This document shows, piece by piece, positions 54,306-62,163 of a stretch of 64,000 nucleotides of DNA (its first letter is position 1; the number at the start of each line of letters is the position of its first letter). The notes beneath the pieces were generated by a model. That model was not told the DNA's origin, searched no databases, and was given only the letters and a program-made list of their open reading frames with translations. The stretch is from CAZDDI01 sp964504195. Its GTDB lineage: Bacteria; Chloroflexota; Anaerolineae; B4-G1; SLSP01. The stretch spans positions 97,443 through 161,442 of the forward strand of contig CAZDDI010000004.1 of assembly GCA_964504195.1 (NCBI GenBank), written 5' to 3'. A program made the translations under genes and the position numbers.

Positions 54306-54527
54306 ATGATTGATACAACTAAAGTTTCGTGGTTTTTGTGGCCGTTTGCCGTGTTGTGGAATCTGGTCTGCTTCATCTTACAGCTGACCGGACGGCTGGT
54401 CGCCGCTGTATTGGGGCTGGTCTTCATGATTGTTGGAGTGGTATTGACGGTTACGGTCATCGGCGCAATCGTGGGCATCCCGTTGATTATCTTCGGGTTT
54501 ATGCTTATGCTGCGCGCGATTTTCTGA
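54306..54527 (+). CDS. small two-helix membrane protein
   Basis: This 73-residue protein reads MIDTTKVSWFLWPFAVLWNL, followed by two hydrophobic segments (about 10-45 and 48-70). GLVFMIVGVVLTVTVIGAIVGIPLII is Gly/Val-rich. I do not recognise a named family. A strong GGAGGA at 54296-54301 selects ATG 54306 over an upstream in-frame start. Its stop TGA begins the dispersed TGAACGTGAAACGCG repeat. It sits alone between repeat-rich spacers; no operon partner is evident. Confidence 0.7.
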   Translation: MIDTTKVSWFLWPFAVLWNLVCFILQLTGRLVAAVLGLVFMIVGVVLTVTVIGAIVGIPLIIFGFMLMLRAIF

Positions 54528-54573
54528 ACGTGAAACGCGAGTAAAAAATAACTACGCAAGCTTACACTTTGCT

Positions 54574-54673
54574 TGTCATTGCAAGCCACGTCTCCGTGAC
54601 ATCCGTTTGTCTCCGAACGGCGCAATCTTGTTCATGGTCGAGATTGCTTCGCCGTAGTCGGTTCGCAATGACA
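54574..54673. repeat. second copy of the TGTCATTGCGAGCC palindrome
   Basis: Begins TGTCATTGCAAGCC and ends GGTTCGCAATGACA with an inner GAGATTGCTTCGCC arm, matching the inner element at 335-416 but with a longer, diverged centre. Confidence 0.75.
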
Positions 54674-54754
54674 AGGCTCAGCAAATCACAAATCTGCTTG
54701 TAGCGTACGGTTTATCGTGCTTCTGGTAAGCCAAAAAACACACTATGAGCTTAA

Positions 54755-54907
54755 ATGTATGATTCAATGTCATTAAGTTAAGACCTGGCAGGTTTAGTTC
54801 AAATTGGATGGGGTAGTTTTTCCCGGTGAATAACGACGTTTTGTAGACTTAAGGCCTGAAAACCTGCCAGGTCTGTGCCCTAAACTTAATGACATTGATG
54901 TATGATT
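54755..54907. mobile_element. 133-bp inverted-repeat element, copy B, with 10-bp target duplication
   Basis: The element (54765-54897) starts CAATGTCATTAAGTTAAG and ends CTAAACTTAATGACATTG, imperfect terminal inverted repeats of about 19 bp, with further inverted arms CCTGGCAGGTTT and AAACCTGCCAGG. It is flanked by a perfect direct repeat ATGTATGATT at 54755-54764 and 54898-54907, the signature of transposition. It has no gene and would need a transposase in trans. Related copies lie at 18153-18287 (inverted) and 46669-46794. Confidence 0.88.
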
Positions 54908-54978
54908 TACTGAGGTCGAGTAATTACGTAAAAATCACGTTTCACATCTCACACAAACAATCACATAGGCTGGTGCTA

Positions 54979-56568
54979 CTAACGGCTCAAAGAAGGGTAT
55001 GGGCTAGGAATCTCAATGGACACCTCCAACCCACCCTGCGCGGCAGTACGCACCTGCAACACGCCGCCCAGCAGGGAGACACGCTCACTAATGCCCACCA
55101 GCCCGAAGTGCTTCTGCTCAATCAGCGCGGCCAAATCCACCGGCTCGGACATACCCAAACCATTATCCACCCACTGCACCAGCAGGCTAGCGGTAGGCGT
55201 GCGCTGGAAGCTCAACTTAACGCGAGTCGCGTTAGCGTGCTTACGCACATTACTCAGCCCCTCCTGAATAATACGAAACACCGAAAGCTCGATGGTCTCC
55301 GACAGACGGCCCAGCGCCGGATCCATGTCCAATTCCACCTGAATGCCAGTCTGCTCTGCCCACTGACTCGTCAGCGAGCGGATAGCCGCCGAAAGGCCAT
55401 GATGGTCAATAGTGGGCGGGCGCAAGTCGCTGCAAATCTGGCGCAAACTACCCACCAGCTCGCGCAACCCACTACGGATTTCGACCAGCTCCCCCCGCTG
55501 CGCCGGGTCACTGCAAGCATTCTCCGTCTCTTCGAGCTGGTAATTGTAACTCAGCAAATCCTGGATGATCTGATCGTGCAGCTCACGTGCTAACACCTTG
55601 CGCTCCGCCTCACGTTCAGTCATCAAGCGTCGGCTGGCTTCCTGTAACGCGAGATTAAGTTGATCAAGCGCCTCCACCTGATTGTGGAGCCGCTCGATCA
55701 ACTGCCGATTGAGCGAGTCCTGCTCATCCAGACTCTTGCGGAGCTGAGATTGCGCCTGCCGCAGCTCTTCGGCCTGCTGCTGCGCGGTATAGTAGTTCTC
55801 GAACGCCCAAATCATCGGAGTCACGCGCTCCTGCCGATTGGAGCCAACAATGAGCTCAACAATGTCGCGGGGGGTGGTTTCAGCGGTGCTACGCAGCGCA
55901 ATCTGGCGTCCCTGATACAACACCAGAATCCGGTCTGTAACCGCGAAGATGTGCTTAAGATCATCGCTGCTGAGCATGACAGCAACGCGCTGTGCAGCAA
56001 GTGCACTGATACGGTCGAGTAAAATACGCTGCCGCGCAAAACTGAGCGCCGAAAGCGCATCATCCAACAAGAGCAACCGGGCAGGACGGCACAAAGCCCA
56101 AGCCAGCGCCACCACCTGCCGTTGTTCATCGGAGAGCTCGCCCGCACGCAGTTCTACCAGATCGGAAGGCAAATTGAACGCAGCCAGCACCTCCCGCGCA
56201 ATGGGCAACATCGCGGTCACATCGGGCAGGCTGCGCCACAGCCCCGAACGGCGCAGCTCATGACCCAGAAAGATATTGTGCAGCACGTCCATATTATCAA
56301 CCAGGCAAGGCTGTTGCTGCACAGCAAAAATGCCCCAGCGTTGCGCCTGGGGCACGGTCTTGAAAGGCAGCGGCTTGCTATCATAAATCAACTCCCCACC
56401 AGTGGGAGCATACACACCGCTGAGGAGTTGAAACAACGTGGACTTACCCGCACCACGTTGGCCCACCACACCTAATACCTCGCCTGGCACCAACTCAAAA
56501 CTCACATCCGCCAACGCCGGTAGTGCGCCAAAATCGTGAGAGAGATGGGTTACGCTTAGGAGGGTCAT
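54979..56568 (-). CDS. fusion of degenerate sugar-ABC ATPase domain and NarX-type histidine kinase
   Basis: A 529-residue protein with two halves. Residues 1 to about 240 form a sugar-transporter ATPase domain: Walker A GQRGAGKST (36-44), Q-loop region FAVQQQP, signature-like LSDEQRQVVALAWAL, Walker B LLLLDDALSAL. Compared with XylG encoded at 58003, the catalytic Glu after Walker B is Asp (DD instead of DE) and the switch His is Asp (SSDDLKHIF versus ISHKLKEVI), so it may bind but poorly hydrolyse ATP. A coiled coil (about 250-320) joins a HisKA_3 domain with H331 in RELHDQIIQDLL and an ATPase domain (IIQEGLSNVRKHANAT, VDNGLGM, FGLVGISERV). It closes the sugar-transporter gene run and should signal to a NarL/LuxR regulator. 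ATG 56568 matches the family start, though no ribosome-binding site is seen. Confidence 0.88.
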   Translation of the reverse strand: MTLLSVTHLSHDFGALPALADVSFELVPGEVLGVVGQRGAGKSTLFQLLSGVYAPTGGELIYDSKPLPFKTVPQAQRWGIFAVQQQPCLVDNMDVLHNIFLGHELRRSGLWRSLPDVTAMLPIAREVLAAFNLPSDLVELRAGELSDEQRQVVALAWALCRPARLLLLDDALSALSFARQRILLDRISALAAQRVAVMLSSDDLKHIFAVTDRILVLYQGRQIALRSTAETTPRDIVELIVGSNRQERVTPMIWAFENYYTAQQQAEELRQAQSQLRKSLDEQDSLNRQLIERLHNQVEALDQLNLALQEASRRLMTEREAERKVLARELHDQIIQDLLSYNYQLEETENACSDPAQRGELVEIRSGLRELVGSLRQICSDLRPPTIDHHGLSAAIRSLTSQWAEQTGIQVELDMDPALGRLSETIELSVFRIIQEGLSNVRKHANATRVKLSFQRTPTASLLVQWVDNGLGMSEPVDLAALIEQKHFGLVGISERVSLLGGVLQVRTAAQGGLEVSIEIPSPYPSLSR

Positions 56569-56587
56569 ACGTTTCAACAAATGGCTA

Positions 56588-56658
56588 TCACCACAGAGAC
56601 ATCGCGTTCACAGAGATTTCAAAAAAAATTATCTGGGTGCTCTGTGTCTCTGTGGTGA
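56588..56658. repeat. CACAGAGACACAGAG-family palindrome
   Basis: TCACCACAGAGACA at the left pairs with TGTCTCTGTGGTGA at the right, with a degenerate centre. It fills the gap between the permease stop and the ABC-kinase gene. Confidence 0.85.
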
Positions 56659-56664
56659 ATTTGG

Positions 56665-57843
56665 TCATTTCCCGCTGCGCCGGGTCGCCACGTCGAAGAT
56701 TACCGCAGCAAGCAACACCGCGCCGCGCACAATGTACTGGTAAGCAATGTCTATATTCATCAAGTTCATGCCGCTGGTCAGGGACATGTACACCAGCGCG
56801 CCCACGAGCGAGCCCATGACGTTGCCAACGCCGCCCGCCGCCGAGACGCCACCGATGTAGGCAGCGGCAATTGCATCCAACTCGAAGAGCGTGCCCGCCG
56901 TCGTGGTGGCCGATTGCAGGCGCGAGGCAAACAGGATACCCGATAGGCCTGAAAGCATCCCCATCGAGCCAAAAACGATATAGGTCAGCTTCTTGACACT
57001 GATGCCGCTCAGTTCTGCCGCTTCAGGGTTGCCGCCAATGGCATAGATATGCCGTCCCAAAACCGTCTGGGTTGTGATGAATTGATAAATTGCTACTACC
57101 AGCAGCACTACCACCACAGTCCACGAAAGGCCGTTGTAACCCGCGAGCACCCAGGTAATCGCAGCAATCAGCCCAGAAACGAAGACCATCTTGAGGATAA
57201 AGATCTCCAGAGGTAAAACCTCAAAGTTATACGCCTGTTTCTTGCGCCGGTTGTTGATTTCACTGAAGATAAAAAGAATTACACCAATCAACCCTAACAG
57301 CAAGGTAACCAGATGAATCTCCATATCCAAATTCAGGTTAAGATCCGGAATGTAGCCGTTGCCGATAGCGTTGAAGATCGGATCCTGAATGATAATTGTA
57401 CCGGTGCCCGCAGTCACCATCAGGAGCGCCCCGCGATAGATCAACCAGCCGGCCAGCGAGGCCACGAACGAGGGGATCTTAAATTGCGCCACCGGGAGCG
57501 CAGTCAACATCCCGCCTACCACACCCAACCCCAGCACTAACGGAATCACCACATAGACCGGCAGTTTCCAGAAGGCCAGCGCAATGGCTGCCACCGCCCC
57601 CAGGAACCCCGCCAGGAACCCCACCGACAGGTCAATGTGGCGAATGATGATGACCAACGTCATACCAACCGCCAGTACAGCAATATAGCCTGTCTGGTTG
57701 AGCAAATTACTGATATTGCGCGATGAGATGAAGATGCCCTTGGTGGTGAACGTAAAAATCGCCATAATCACAAACAAAGCGATGTACATGCCGTATTCGC
57801 GGATGTTTTGTTTGAGAACTTTTTTCAGGTCTTCGATGAACAT
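56665..57843 (-). CDS. xylH: sugar ABC transporter permease, XylH/RbsC type
   Basis: This 392-residue integral membrane protein of the BPD_transp_2 family has about ten hydrophobic segments. Conserved segments are TKGIFISSRNISNLLNQTGYIAVLAVGMTLVIIIRHIDLSVG near the N-terminus, and GRHIYAIGGNPEAAELSGISVKKLTYIVFG followed by LDAIAAAYIGGVSAAGGVGNVMGSLVGALVYM near the end, which form the XylG-contact (EAA-like) loop and core helices. It should form a homodimeric channel driven by XylG. AGGAG precedes ATG 57843. The 159-base gap to the upstream xylG gene contains two repeat families. Confidence 0.93.
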   Translation of the reverse strand: MFIEDLKKVLKQNIREYGMYIALFVIMAIFTFTTKGIFISSRNISNLLNQTGYIAVLAVGMTLVIIIRHIDLSVGFLAGFLGAVAAIALAFWKLPVYVVIPLVLGLGVVGGMLTALPVAQFKIPSFVASLAGWLIYRGALLMVTAGTGTIIIQDPIFNAIGNGYIPDLNLNLDMEIHLVTLLLGLIGVILFIFSEINNRRKKQAYNFEVLPLEIFILKMVFVSGLIAAITWVLAGYNGLSWTVVVVLLVVAIYQFITTQTVLGRHIYAIGGNPEAAELSGISVKKLTYIVFGSMGMLSGLSGILFASRLQSATTTAGTLFELDAIAAAYIGGVSAAGGVGNVMGSLVGALVYMSLTSGMNLMNIDIAYQYIVRGAVLLAAVIFDVATRRSGK

Positions 57844-57856
57844 ACCAATTCTCCTA

Positions 57857-57960
57857 TGAAAGCCACAGAATTTTAGAGAACACAGAGATAAAATTTTCTT
57901 CCGGTGATCGAGCCTGCCGAGACCCGGTGGTGGGCTTCGACAGGCTCAGCCACCAGATTA
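57857..57960. repeat. repeat-filled spacer between xylG and xylH
   Basis: A degraded CCACAGAATTTTAGAGAACACAGAG copy (57857-57881) is followed by a CTTCGACAGGCTCAG-family hairpin in which GAGCCTGCCGAGACCCGGTGG (57910-57930) pairs with the following CTTCGACAGGCTC segment (about 57935-57947). Confidence 0.75.
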
Positions 57961-58002
57961 GGGGATCTCAAGCAGCGCCCGCGTGAGATTACGGATAAAA
58001 CC

Positions 58003-59523
58003 TTAACTCGTTGCCAGCTCCATGATTTTTTCCTGAGTCGCTTCCGCAACCGGCAGCTCCCCGGTAATGCGCCCCGACGCCACCACATAAACGCGGTCGC
58101 TCATCCCCAATACTTCGGGCAGCTCTGAGGAAATCATAATGATGCTCATCCCCTGCTGCACCAACTGATTCATCAGCGAGTGAATTTCATGCTTAGCGCC
58201 CACATCAATACCGCGTGTAGGCTCATCCAATATCAGCACATTGGGCTTCACAAATAACCACTTGCCCAAACAGACCTTCTGCTGATTACCGCCGCTGAGA
58301 TTGCGCACCAACTGTTCCACAGTGGGGGTTTTGATATTGAGCGAGGTCTTATACTCGTTCGCAATTTTAACCTCAGCATTGGCATCCACCACTCCCTGCT
58401 GCGCGATGGCGTGCAAATTAGCGAGCGTGATGTTCTGCTTCACATCCTGCTCCAGAATCAGGCCCTTGGCCTTACGATCCTCACTAACGTAAGCTAAGCC
58501 CGCCGCAATCGCCTCATACGGGTGCTTGAATTGCACAGGTTGACCATTGATGAACACCTCGCCACTAACACGATAACCTTCAGGATTACCGAAAATGCTC
58601 AGCGCCAATTCCGTACGCCCCGAACCCATCAACCCCGAAAACCCCACAATCTCACCCTTCTTGACATTGAAATTGACATTCTTGAGGATGCCGCGGCCCA
58701 AATTGGGGTCATAAGCGTTCCAATCGCGCACTTCAAGCACCACCTCATCTGAGGGCTGATGCTCTCTGGGGGGAAAGACATTCTCAATGGTGCGCCCGAC
58801 CATGTGCTTGATAAGCGCAGGTTCGCTGACTTCACCGTTATGCGCGTCCAGTGTACAAATCGTCTTGCCATCGCGCAGCACTGTCACCGAGTCGGCAATC
58901 GCAATCACCTCTTTGAGCTTGTGTGATATCAAGATGCAAGTCACGCCCTGTGCCCGCTGTTCCCGTAGCAACTTGAGTAGATTCTCGCTGTCATCCTCGT
59001 TCAATGCGGCAGTCGGCTCATCCAAAATCAGGATGCGCACATCACGTCCCAGCGCCTTTGCAATCTCAATCAACTGTTGTTTGCCAATGCCCAAATCCTT
59101 GACTTTGGTTGCCGGGTTCACATTCAGCCCCACCCGCCGCAGTAATTCAGTGGCACGCCTGATAGTTTCGTTCCAATTCACCACCAAACCGCTAGTAATT
59201 TCATGCCCGAGAAACAAGTTCTCATAAACGGTCAATTCAGGCACGAGCGCCAATTCCTGGTAAATAATAGCCACGCCAGCCTTTTCGCTATCGCTGATGC
59301 CGCGAAACTCCTGCAATTCTCCACCGAGCAAAATATCGCCCGCATAAGTCCCGTGAGGATACACCCCACTCAACACCTTCATCAGCGTAGATTTGCCCGC
59401 GCCGTTCTCGCCTACCAGGCAGTGGATCTCGCCCTCTGCCACGCGGAAACTGACATTATCCAGCGCCTTCACACCCGGAAATTCTTTGGTGATGGAACGC
59501 ATCTCTAAAATAGGAGCAGCCAT
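58003..59523 (-). CDS. xylG: sugar ABC transporter ATPase with two ABC domains, XylG/MglA type
   Basis: This 506-residue tandem ABC protein energises sugar import. The first domain has Walker A GENGAGKST (38-46), signature region LGIGKQQLIEIAKAL, Walker B ILILDEPTAAL and the switch ISHKLKEV. The second has a degenerate Walker A GLMGSGRTE, typical of the family, then LSGGNQQKVCLGKWL, LILDEPTRGIDVG and ISSELPEV. The split into an active and a degenerate nucleotide site is normal for MglA/XylG/RbsA. GGAGG before ATG 59523 supports the start. The fused kinase at 54979 resembles only the first domain of this protein. Expected substrate is a pentose or similar monosaccharide delivered by the binding protein. 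Confidence 0.94.
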   Translation of the reverse strand: MAAPILEMRSITKEFPGVKALDNVSFRVAEGEIHCLVGENGAGKSTLMKVLSGVYPHGTYAGDILLGGELQEFRGISDSEKAGVAIIYQELALVPELTVYENLFLGHEITSGLVVNWNETIRRATELLRRVGLNVNPATKVKDLGIGKQQLIEIAKALGRDVRILILDEPTAALNEDDSENLLKLLREQRAQGVTCILISHKLKEVIAIADSVTVLRDGKTICTLDAHNGEVSEPALIKHMVGRTIENVFPPREHQPSDEVVLEVRDWNAYDPNLGRGILKNVNFNVKKGEIVGFSGLMGSGRTELALSIFGNPEGYRVSGEVFINGQPVQFKHPYEAIAAGLAYVSEDRKAKGLILEQDVKQNITLANLHAIAQQGVVDANAEVKIANEYKTSLNIKTPTVEQLVRNLSGGNQQKVCLGKWLFVKPNVLILDEPTRGIDVGAKHEIHSLMNQLVQQGMSIIMISSELPEVLGMSDRVYVVASGRITGELPVAEATQEKIMELATS

Positions 59524-59545
59524 AGCGCCTCCAAAAATGATAAAT

Positions 59546-59613
59546 TCACCACAGAGACACAGAGAACACAGAAAAATACTCTGAAATCTCCGTGCCTCTG
59601 TGTCTCTGTGGCG
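59546..59613. repeat. CACAGAGACACAGAG-family palindrome
   Basis: TTCACCACAGAGACACAGAG (59546-59565) pairs with CCTCTGTGTCTCTGTGGCGAA (59595-59615) at near perfection around a degenerate centre. It lies between the binding-protein stop and xylG and could act as an attenuating or stabilising mRNA hairpin. Confidence 0.9.
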
Positions 59614-59657
59614 AAAAACTTCTCTTAACGAGCGAACGCTCTTACTATTTTACAACG

Positions 59658-61823
59658 CTACGGCAGATTTGTGAAATCACTAGCGTTGTAATACCCGGAG
59701 TCAATCAACACCGAACGCACATTATCCCGTTCCACAGTGACAACTTCGGACTGGATTGCGGGAACATCCACCACACCATTATTGTAAGCACCACGCGCGG
59801 CGGGCGCATTGCCCTGAAGCAGCGCAATCGCTGCATTGATGGCATCCTGCACCAGCGTGCGCACATCCTTGAAAACGGTCATAGACTGCTTGCCGTCGAG
59901 GATGTACTGCACGGAAGCCTTCTCCGCATCCTGACCGGTTACATAATACGCGGTCACATCGCGGTCAGTGGCATAAGCATCGGCAATAGCACGGGCGGTG
60001 CCGTCGTTGGGCGCGAGGATGAAAACCTCGCCCTTGTCGGCGGCCGTCGCTACCGTGAGGTTTGCCTCCGCCAGGTTCTTGGCGGTATTGAAGTCCCAGT
60101 TCGTGGTGATCTGGCCGATAATGCGCGCCATCTCATCACGGGTGAGGTTTGCCTTATCCTGCAACGCTACAGCCGCGTCAGAGTTCTTGACGACGAAAGT
60201 GCCATCGGCGATCAGGGGTTGCAACACGCTCCACGCCCCCTCGAAGAACAAGAAAGCGTTGTTATCGGAAGCAGCGCCAGCGTACAGATAGAGCGGGTTG
60301 CCCGTACCACTGACATTATCCACCAGATATTGCGCCTGCTGTGCGCCTACAGCGATGCTATCGAACGTGACGTAGTAATCCACAGCGGCAGTATCACGAA
60401 TCAGACGGTCGTAGGAGATAACGCGGACACCGGCGGCGTTGGCCGCAGTCGCAGCGGCGGCAGCGGCAGTGCCATCATGCGGGCAGATGATGATGACTTG
60501 CACGCCCTTGGTGATCAACGCCTCGACATTTTCTTTCTCTTTAGCGGACGAACCCTGGCTGAAGAGAATCTCTACATCATAACCGGCGGCATTGAACAGT
60601 TCGGTGAAGCGCGCCTCATCCTGCAACCAGCGCGGCTCATCCTTCGTCGGTAGCACGATGCCTACTGCGATACGACCCTGCAACGGGGAGCCGAGATCTT
60701 CAACGCCGGTAAAATCAGCGGCGGGATAGTAACCGGAATCAATCAACACAGCCTTGACGTTGTCCCGATCTACCGAAATCACAGGGGACTGAATCGCAGG
60801 CACATCCACGACGCCATTGTTGTACGCACCGCGCGCAGTGGGCGTGCGCCCTTCGAGCAGCGCGACAGCCGCGCTGATAGCATCCTGCACCAACGTCCGT
60901 ACATCCTTGAAGACGGTCATAGACTGCTTACCATCAATAATGTACTGCACGGAAGCCTTCTCGGCGTCCTGACCAGTAACATAGAAAGCGGTGACATCGC
61001 GGTCGATGGCGAAGGCATCGGCAATAGCGCGTGCGGTGCCATCGTTGGGCGCGAGAATGAAGACCTCGCCCTTATCGGCGGCGGTCGTAGCGGTAAGGTT
61101 CGCCTCCGCCAGGTTCTTGGCAGTGTTGAAATCCCAGTTCGTGGTGATTTGGCCGATGATGCGCGCCATCTCGTCACGGGTAAGAGTGGCTTTGCCCTGG
61201 AGCGCGACGGCCTCAGCGGAGTTCTTGACGACGAAGGTACCATCGGCGATCAGGGGTTGCAATACGTTCCATGCGCCCTCGAAGAACAGGAAAGCGTTGT
61301 TGTCGGAGGCTGCACCGGCGTATAAGTAAAGCGGATTACCCGTGCCACTGGCGTTATCTACCAGGTATTGCGCCTGCTGCGCACCTACGGCGATGCTGTC
61401 GAAGGTCACATAGTAGTCTACAGCAGCGGTGTCACGGATCAAGCGGTCGTAGGAAATAACACGGATGCCAGCATTGTGAGCCGCTTCAGCGGCGGCGGCA
61501 GCCGCGGTGCCGTCCTGCGGGCAAATGATGAGAACCTGAATGCCCTTCGTAATCAGGGCTTCGACGTTCTCTTTCTCCTTAGCAGACGAACCCTGGCTAA
61601 AGAGGATTTCCACCTGATAGCCGGCGGCATTGAGGGCCTCGCGGAAGCGCGCCTCATCCTGCAACCAGCGCGGCTCATCCTTCGTGGGCAGCACGATACC
61701 TACGGCCAACTGGGTGTCTGGGGCCGCAGTTGGGGTAGCGGTCTTAGGGCCACAAGCAGTCAACAACATACTGATAATCATCACCAGGCTCACCAGAGCC
61801 AACGGCAACTTGTTCTTAAACAT
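59658..61823 (-). CDS. xylF: sugar-binding lipoprotein with two tandem XylF-type domains
   Basis: A 721-residue exported solute-binding protein anchored as a lipoprotein (lipobox LLTAC, C24). Two complete periplasmic-binding domains of about 340 residues follow, both starting VGIVLPTKDEPRWLQDEARF and containing FSQGSSAKEKENVEALITKG, VISYDRLIRDTAAVDYYVTFDS, NWDFNTAKNLAEANL and VFKDVRTLVQDAI. My hand alignment gives about 40 differences over roughly 340 positions, near 88% identity, with many silent differences at DNA level, so this is a diverged natural duplication. Most XylF proteins have one domain of about 330 residues. Ligand-pocket segments are conserved in both copies, so each may bind sugar. 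GGAGGAG precedes ATG 61823. First gene of the xylFGH-kinase run. Confidence 0.93.
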   Translation of the reverse strand: MFKNKLPLALVSLVMIISMLLTACGPKTATPTAAPDTQLAVGIVLPTKDEPRWLQDEARFREALNAAGYQVEILFSQGSSAKEKENVEALITKGIQVLIICPQDGTAAAAAAEAAHNAGIRVISYDRLIRDTAAVDYYVTFDSIAVGAQQAQYLVDNASGTGNPLYLYAGAASDNNAFLFFEGAWNVLQPLIADGTFVVKNSAEAVALQGKATLTRDEMARIIGQITTNWDFNTAKNLAEANLTATTAADKGEVFILAPNDGTARAIADAFAIDRDVTAFYVTGQDAEKASVQYIIDGKQSMTVFKDVRTLVQDAISAAVALLEGRTPTARGAYNNGVVDVPAIQSPVISVDRDNVKAVLIDSGYYPAADFTGVEDLGSPLQGRIAVGIVLPTKDEPRWLQDEARFTELFNAAGYDVEILFSQGSSAKEKENVEALITKGVQVIIICPHDGTAAAAAATAANAAGVRVISYDRLIRDTAAVDYYVTFDSIAVGAQQAQYLVDNVSGTGNPLYLYAGAASDNNAFLFFEGAWSVLQPLIADGTFVVKNSDAAVALQDKANLTRDEMARIIGQITTNWDFNTAKNLAEANLTVATAADKGEVFILAPNDGTARAIADAYATDRDVTAYYVTGQDAEKASVQYILDGKQSMTVFKDVRTLVQDAINAAIALLQGNAPAARGAYNNGVVDVPAIQSEVVTVERDNVRSVLIDSGYYNASDFTNLP

Positions 61824-62163
61824 GGTACTCTCCTCCGTATGACTTTAATTGGGGAAACATTCACGGATATGGGAACATAGAAGCAAGTTTACACATAACC
61901 TCAATACAGCACCTCCTTACAGTTAAAGGGAAGTAAAAAACGAGAAGACATTATCTTCTATGAAACCATAAAAGCGGTTGAGGTTCAACCCCTATCCCCC
62001 TAAATTAGCATAGGGTTTACCCTTGCCCGGATTAGGGGAAACCCCCCAATGGATTATGAATTTTGGAATGGTTCAGATGGCGCATTTTTTCACGCATCGC
62101 GCTTCACGTTTCACGTTTTCAAGGTATAATACCCTTACTAAATTCAAACCAAAGTGAGGCATC
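61824..62163. other. divergent intergenic region
   Basis: No gene is visible. It should contain the xylF promoter (no convincing boxes identified) and the promoter of the exporter gene at 62103-62130. It also contains a short GGTTGAGGTTCAACC palindrome near 61977 and a tandem CACGCATCGCGCTTCACGTT repeat near 62093-62118. Confidence 0.5.
62103..62130 (+). promoter_or_regulatory. predicted promoter of ABC exporter gene
   Basis: A perfect TATAAT at 62125-62130 lies 16 bases after TTCACG (62103-62108). As at 12359-12364, the -35-like box falls inside the CACGTTTCACG dispersed repeat. Confidence 0.45.

Larger units (their letters stand above)
54528..54978. other. repeat-rich spacer between convergent genes
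   Basis: No gene is visible. It holds a TGTCATTGCGAGCC-type palindrome (54574-54673), a partial AAATCACAAATCTGC repeat, the 133-bp element (54765-54897) with its flanking direct repeats, and the AATCACGTTTCACATC arm near 54936, just after the end of the minus-strand kinase gene. Confidence 0.75.

Noticed and set aside
54149..54625. 158-codon minus-strand frame over the small membrane protein
   Set aside because: The plus-strand frame has a strong GGAGGA site and hydrophobic helices; the antisense frame is Thr/Asn/Lys-rich and runs into a repeat.
59592..60653. 353-codon plus-strand frame opposite the binding protein
   Set aside because: It mirrors the XylF domain on the other strand and repeats partly at 61368-61880 because of the tandem duplication, so it is a shadow, not a gene.
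59658..61823. The XylF duplication as an assembly error
   Set aside because: The two copies differ at about 12% of residues and at many silent positions throughout, so a duplicated read or misjoin is unlikely.
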